Below are positions 60,445 through 64,000 of a stretch of 64,000 nucleotides of DNA, in pieces. This DNA comes from Sciurus carolinensis (Eukaryota; Chordata; Mammalia; Rodentia; Sciuridae). The notes below the pieces were generated by a model, which had not been told where the DNA came from, ran no database searches, and saw nothing but the letters and a program-made list of their open reading frames with translations. The position numbers and the translations under genes are program-made. Positions within the stretch are counted from its first letter, which is position 1, and every line of letters begins with the position of its first letter. The stretch spans positions 106,393,160-106,457,159 of the forward strand of contig NC_062219.1 of the NCBI RefSeq assembly GCF_902686445.1. The letters are read 5' to 3'.

Positions 60445-60985
60445 TATTCTGTTGATCTTAATCTTTAACCATACACTCCCTCTTGATTTACTATATGTAG
60501 TTACAAAAAGCCATACATCTCCTTCAACACTTGGCTGCTTAGAGAATTTTCAAACAGATATCTTAGTTATTGCCCTTAAATTCTGCCTTCCATAATGCTC
60601 TCAGGCACTGACAAAATTCATCAAAGTTTTGTTTTATAATTTCATGACGAGGATGACCTTTCCTCCAGGTCCAAATACCTTGTCTTTAGTTTTTGAAATA
60701 TGTTATCAAAGTAATCTTCACTACCATACTTCTGCTAGTGTTCTAGTAATGACCATTTAAGTAATCTCTCAGAAGTTTCAGACTTAACTGTACATCTGTT
60801 TTCTTCTGAGCCTTATCAGAATTGTACTTAATGCTCCATTTATAGTAATCTATGTTTTTCCTTAGTATGTTACTCCCAATTCTTTCAACCTCTACCCATT
60901 TCGCAGTTCCAAAGAAGCTTCCATAACATATTCAGGTGTTCACTATAGTGACCTCCACACTCCTGGAAACAAATTTTAGATCTTA
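60445..60985. other. Intergenic stretch, nothing recognised
   Basis: No gene or repeat is recognised. Confidence 0.4.
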
Positions 60986-61322
60986 ATCTGTTTTGTGTTG
61001 CTATAGTAGAACACCAGAGATGGGTAGTTTATAAAGAAAAGAAATTTATTTCCCTCAGTTCTGCAGGCTAAATTCAATATCAGTGTGCCAATGCGTGGCA
61101 AGACTTTCTTGCATGTCAATTTGTGCTGCAAGTAGAGAGATTGAGGGTCAAACTTATGCTTTTATAACAAACCACTCCTGTGGTGATGACATTACTCTAT
61201 TCATGAGGGTGATGACCACATTGCCTCATCACTTCTCATTAGCTCTCATTTCCCAACACTGCTACATTGGCGATTAAGTTTCCAAAGCAAGTTTTCGGGA
61301 GGAAACCTCCAAACCATAGCAG
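60986..61322 (-). mobile_element. MaLR-type LTR, antisense
   Basis: The plus strand reads 'TCTGTTTTGTGTTGCTATAG', 'GGTAGTTTATAAAGAAAAG' and 'TTATTTCCCTCAGTTCTGC', then 'CCTCATCACTTCTCATTAG'. This is the reversed layout of MST/MLT LTRs. No internal region is present. Confidence 0.7.
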
Positions 61323-62165
61323 AGGGTTGTATTATCAAACCACTAAATGAGAACAAAACAAACATGTTTGGTGTTTTCCAAAACACTGTGTAAGGACTCC
61401 ACCATTTAAGGGAAATATTAAGTAATCTTGCCCTAATTGACAAGTCTTAAGGTAGTTAACTGCCTTACCCACGCATTTTTAGCTGCATAATTTGTGAGAG
61501 TCTTCCTTCAAGAATTTGATGAACTTACCCGTCTTACAAGACCTCTGTCTTCTCATATCTACTATCTCATGCAGAGCTAGGCACACCTACCTGATTTCCT
61601 GTTGCTTGATAATTTGAACATTTTAGTCATTAAATACATACAGTTCAAAAGGCAATCTATAGCAAGTAAATCTTCACAGTCGATGATATGAATATTTTGT
61701 TATAAAAACGCTTGGTCTAAACTAGTCAAACTCTTTTAAAAGACAGAGCAAAGAGTCGAGGATATTGTAGCTTCCATCTTTTGTTCATCTCTGGAATTCC
61801 TTCCCTTAATGTCCGCTTAGTCATCTCCCCTTCTCTTACCTGTATTTGTTTGTCATAGTTTCTTCTTAGCCTACAGGTTCCTTTTCTAGGACTCTTTGTT
61901 GTCACTATTTTTAAAATATTTCCTCCTCTTACAAATACCTCCCATAACTTCTGCCAGTATTATGAGTTAACTGTCTTGGCAAGGCACAATCTTTTCAATC
62001 TAATGTATTCCTTACCAAATATAAAAGGAAAATTTTCATCCAAGTATGTGTGTTTTAGTTTCAGAGCAATATAAGAAAACTTTTTTCACATATTCGTCTA
62101 TATTACAGTTCTATTTTTTTCACATTTCTTTCCTAATTGTTTTCATTATTCGAGTCTTAGCTCTC
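61323..62165. other. Intergenic stretch, nothing recognised
   Basis: AT-rich, without coding signature. Confidence 0.4.
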
Positions 62166-62981
62166 AAAAATAGGTTGTATTTCTCTTATTTCAAAACCAC
62201 CCTAAGATTCCATCTCACCCCAGTTAGAATGGCGATTATCAAGAATACAAGCAACAACAGGTGTTGGCGAGGATGTGGGGAGAAAAGTACACTCATACAT
62301 TGCTGGTGGGGCTGCAAATTAGTGCAGCCACTCTGGAAAGCAGTATGGAGACTCCTTAGAAAACTTGGAATGGAACCACCATTTGACCCAGCTATCCCAC
62401 TCCTTGGCCTATACCCAAAGGACTTAAAATCAGCGTATTACAGAATAACAGCCCCATCAATGTTCATAGCTACTCAGTTCACAATAGCCAGATTGTGGAA
62501 CCAACCTAGATGTCCTTCAATTGATGAATGGATAAAGAAACTGTGGTATATATATATATATATATATATACAATGGAATATTGCTCAGCCATAAAGAATG
62601 ATAAAATTATGGCATTTGCAGGCAAATGGATGAAACTGGAGAATATCATGCTAAGTGAGATAAGCCAATCTCAAAAAACCAAAGGACAAATGATATCGCT
62701 AATAAGTGGATGATGACACATAATGGGGGGTGGGAGGGGTTAGTGTTAGGGTTAGAGTTAGGTTTAGGGAGGGGGGCAGGAATGGAGGAAGGAAGGACTG
62801 TATAGAGGGAAAAGAGGGGTGGGAGGGGTGGGGGGGAAGGGAAAAAAATAACAGAATGAATCAAACAACATTACCCTATGTACATTTATGATTACACAAA
62901 TGGTATGCCTTTACGCCATGTACAAACAGAGAAACAACATGTATCCCATTTGTTTATGATAATAAAAAAAAATAGGTTGTA
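62166..62981 (+). mobile_element. 5'-truncated young L1 with 14-bp TSD
   Basis: AAAAATAGGTTGTA flanks it at 62,166-62,179 and 62,968-62,981. L1 sequence begins at about 62,191 ('TCAAAACCACCCTAAG'), leaving about 11 non-L1 bases after the first duplication. ORF2 C-terminal sequence follows, broken by a TA repeat (62,547-62,571), then the 3' UTR with TTAGGG-like repeats and the full terminal segment. The 3' part is very close to the copy at 55,386-56,437. Confidence 0.95.
62547..62571. repeat. (TA)n microsatellite inside L1 ORF2
   Basis: About 12 TA units at the same ORF2 position as the repeat at 1,489-1,530. Confidence 0.93.
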
Positions 62982-63667
62982 AATTTCATCACCGCATCTA
63001 AAATATTATTTGTAATATGATGGGTGTTCTATAAAAAAAAGCAAAAGTGTTTGATTACAAAAAACCAATAGATTAAAACACTCAATCTATTACAACACCC
63101 AACTGAGATTTGTGTTCTCCAACAATGATGCAAAAAAAATGAAAGAAAATATTTATCTAACTTGCACAAGTAGAAAGAAAATGCCAAACTCTGGTGTGTG
63201 TTATAAACACTGATATGAGTGGATACTAAATACAATCTTAAAAGTAGATAAAGTTCATGAAGATTCATATCCTCTGAGCCCTGTTTTGTGGCCACATCTG
63301 CTTTAAACTATTAGACTAAACATTTTTTTACATAGGAAAATACAAAAAATGCTTAAAGTACTGAATCAGAAATTCATTCAGAGGTAACTTTATTATTGGC
63401 ATAATCTAGGTAGCTGCTACTATTGTCATTATTGTTGGGGTTTTTATGCAGATATGCCACCAAATGTCAAGACACATGGAAGATATCATAAGTCGCCCAA
63501 ACCACCCAAATCTTGAAACTGCATTTCTTAAAGGAGAGAATTTATCCCTCCTTGGCTGCCCAATAATAGCAGAGCAGAGGTTACCTGTAACACGCAAGAT
63601 TAAGAATTAGTGTTATACCTCCAAAACTAAGACTTAATAATACAACAAAGGGAAAAGCAAGAGAAGA
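62982..63667. other. Intergenic stretch, nothing recognised
   Basis: No gene or repeat is recognised. Confidence 0.4.
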
Positions 63668-63794
63668 GGGTGTACTACTCTTTTTTTTTTTTTTTTTTTT
63701 TTGGATTCTGGGGATCTAACCCAGGGCCTTGTGCTTGCAAGGCAAGGACTCTGCCGACTGAGCTATCTCCCCAGCCCCAGGTGTACTATTCTTT
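63668..63794 (-). mobile_element. ID SINE, antisense, with near-perfect TSD
   Basis: Poly(T) (63,681-63,702) is followed by 'GGGGATCTAACCCAGGGCC' and 'CTGAGCTATCTCCCCAGCC'. GGTGTACTACTCTTT and GGTGTACTATTCTTT flank it, with one mismatch. Confidence 0.94.
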
Positions 63795-63849
63795 ATTCAA
63801 AAATATAATACTGTCAAGTAACAATTCTTCCTGATTGAAAGAAAAAAAT

Positions 63850-64000
63850 CAAAACTACCCCATTCACAATAGCATCGAAAAAAATAAAATACTTGGGAAT
63901 CAATCTCAAGAAAGAGGTGAAAGACCTCTAAAATGAGAACTACAGAACACTAAAGAAAGAAATTAAAGAAAACCTTAGAAGATGGAAAGATCTCTCATGT
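63850..64000 (+). mobile_element. Start of another L1 ORF2 fragment, leaving the window
   Basis: 'ACTACCCCATTCACAATAGC' followed by the 'KIKYLGINL' region of ORF2 (compare 26,010 and 50,070). A tyrosine-equivalent codon in the 'KDLYNENYR' stretch has become TAA near 63,930, so the frame is closed. The 3' end lies outside. Confidence 0.93.

Overview
This window is nuclear DNA from a mammal, most likely a squirrel-family rodent (Sciuridae). Three things support this: a spliced seven-coding-exon gene with GT-AG introns; many tRNA-Ala-derived ID SINEs and B1-ID composite SINEs, a combination known from sciurid-type rodents; and a young L1 family whose 3' UTR carries TTAGGG-like repeats. The species assignment is an inference. 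There are no prokaryotic genes and no CRISPR array.

Region 1 (1-9,000) is repeat-dominated. It holds a young L1 tail, an ancient L1 piece, a MaLR-type solo LTR, a 5'-truncated L1 with a perfect target-site duplication and an apparent short 3' transduction, and a stack of three retroposons inserted one after another at the same AAGAATTGTT site (7,358-8,088).

Region 2 (about 9,040-24,260) is the single clear functional gene, CRISP2 (TPX1), on the plus strand. A CpG-rich candidate promoter (9,040-9,560) and a possible noncoding exon (11,667-11,719) precede seven coding exons between 12,939 and 23,791. They sum to 735 nt, or 244 codons plus a stop, with every junction in phase and all 16 expected cysteines present. 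The introns contain an MLT1-type LTR, an L1 tail, ID SINEs and a B1-ID SINE.

Region 3 (24,260-45,590) is intergenic. It holds a 2.9-kb young L1 lacking the endonuclease but with 889 open codons, a 5'-truncated processed copy of HP1BP3 on the minus strand with one premature stop, three old minus-strand L1 pieces, and an internally deleted older L1 (38,800-42,018) into which a younger L1 inserted at almost its own homologous position.

Region 4 (45,590-64,000) contains a near full-length L1 (45,596-51,775). It has a duplicated 606-bp 5' UTR unit with YY1-type sites, a broken ORF1 and an ORF2 with three frameshifts. Downstream are a Tigger-family DNA transposon remnant split by an L1, three more young L1 tails, further SINEs and LTR pieces, and the start of another L1 that leaves the window.

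Only CRISP2 looks functional. The most unusual material concerns L1 biology: the tandem 5' UTR with a long antisense open frame, the telomere-like 3' UTR repeats, the 3' transduction, the serial same-site insertions and the nested homologous insertion. All identifications rest on reading the sequence and on family knowledge; no database search was run.
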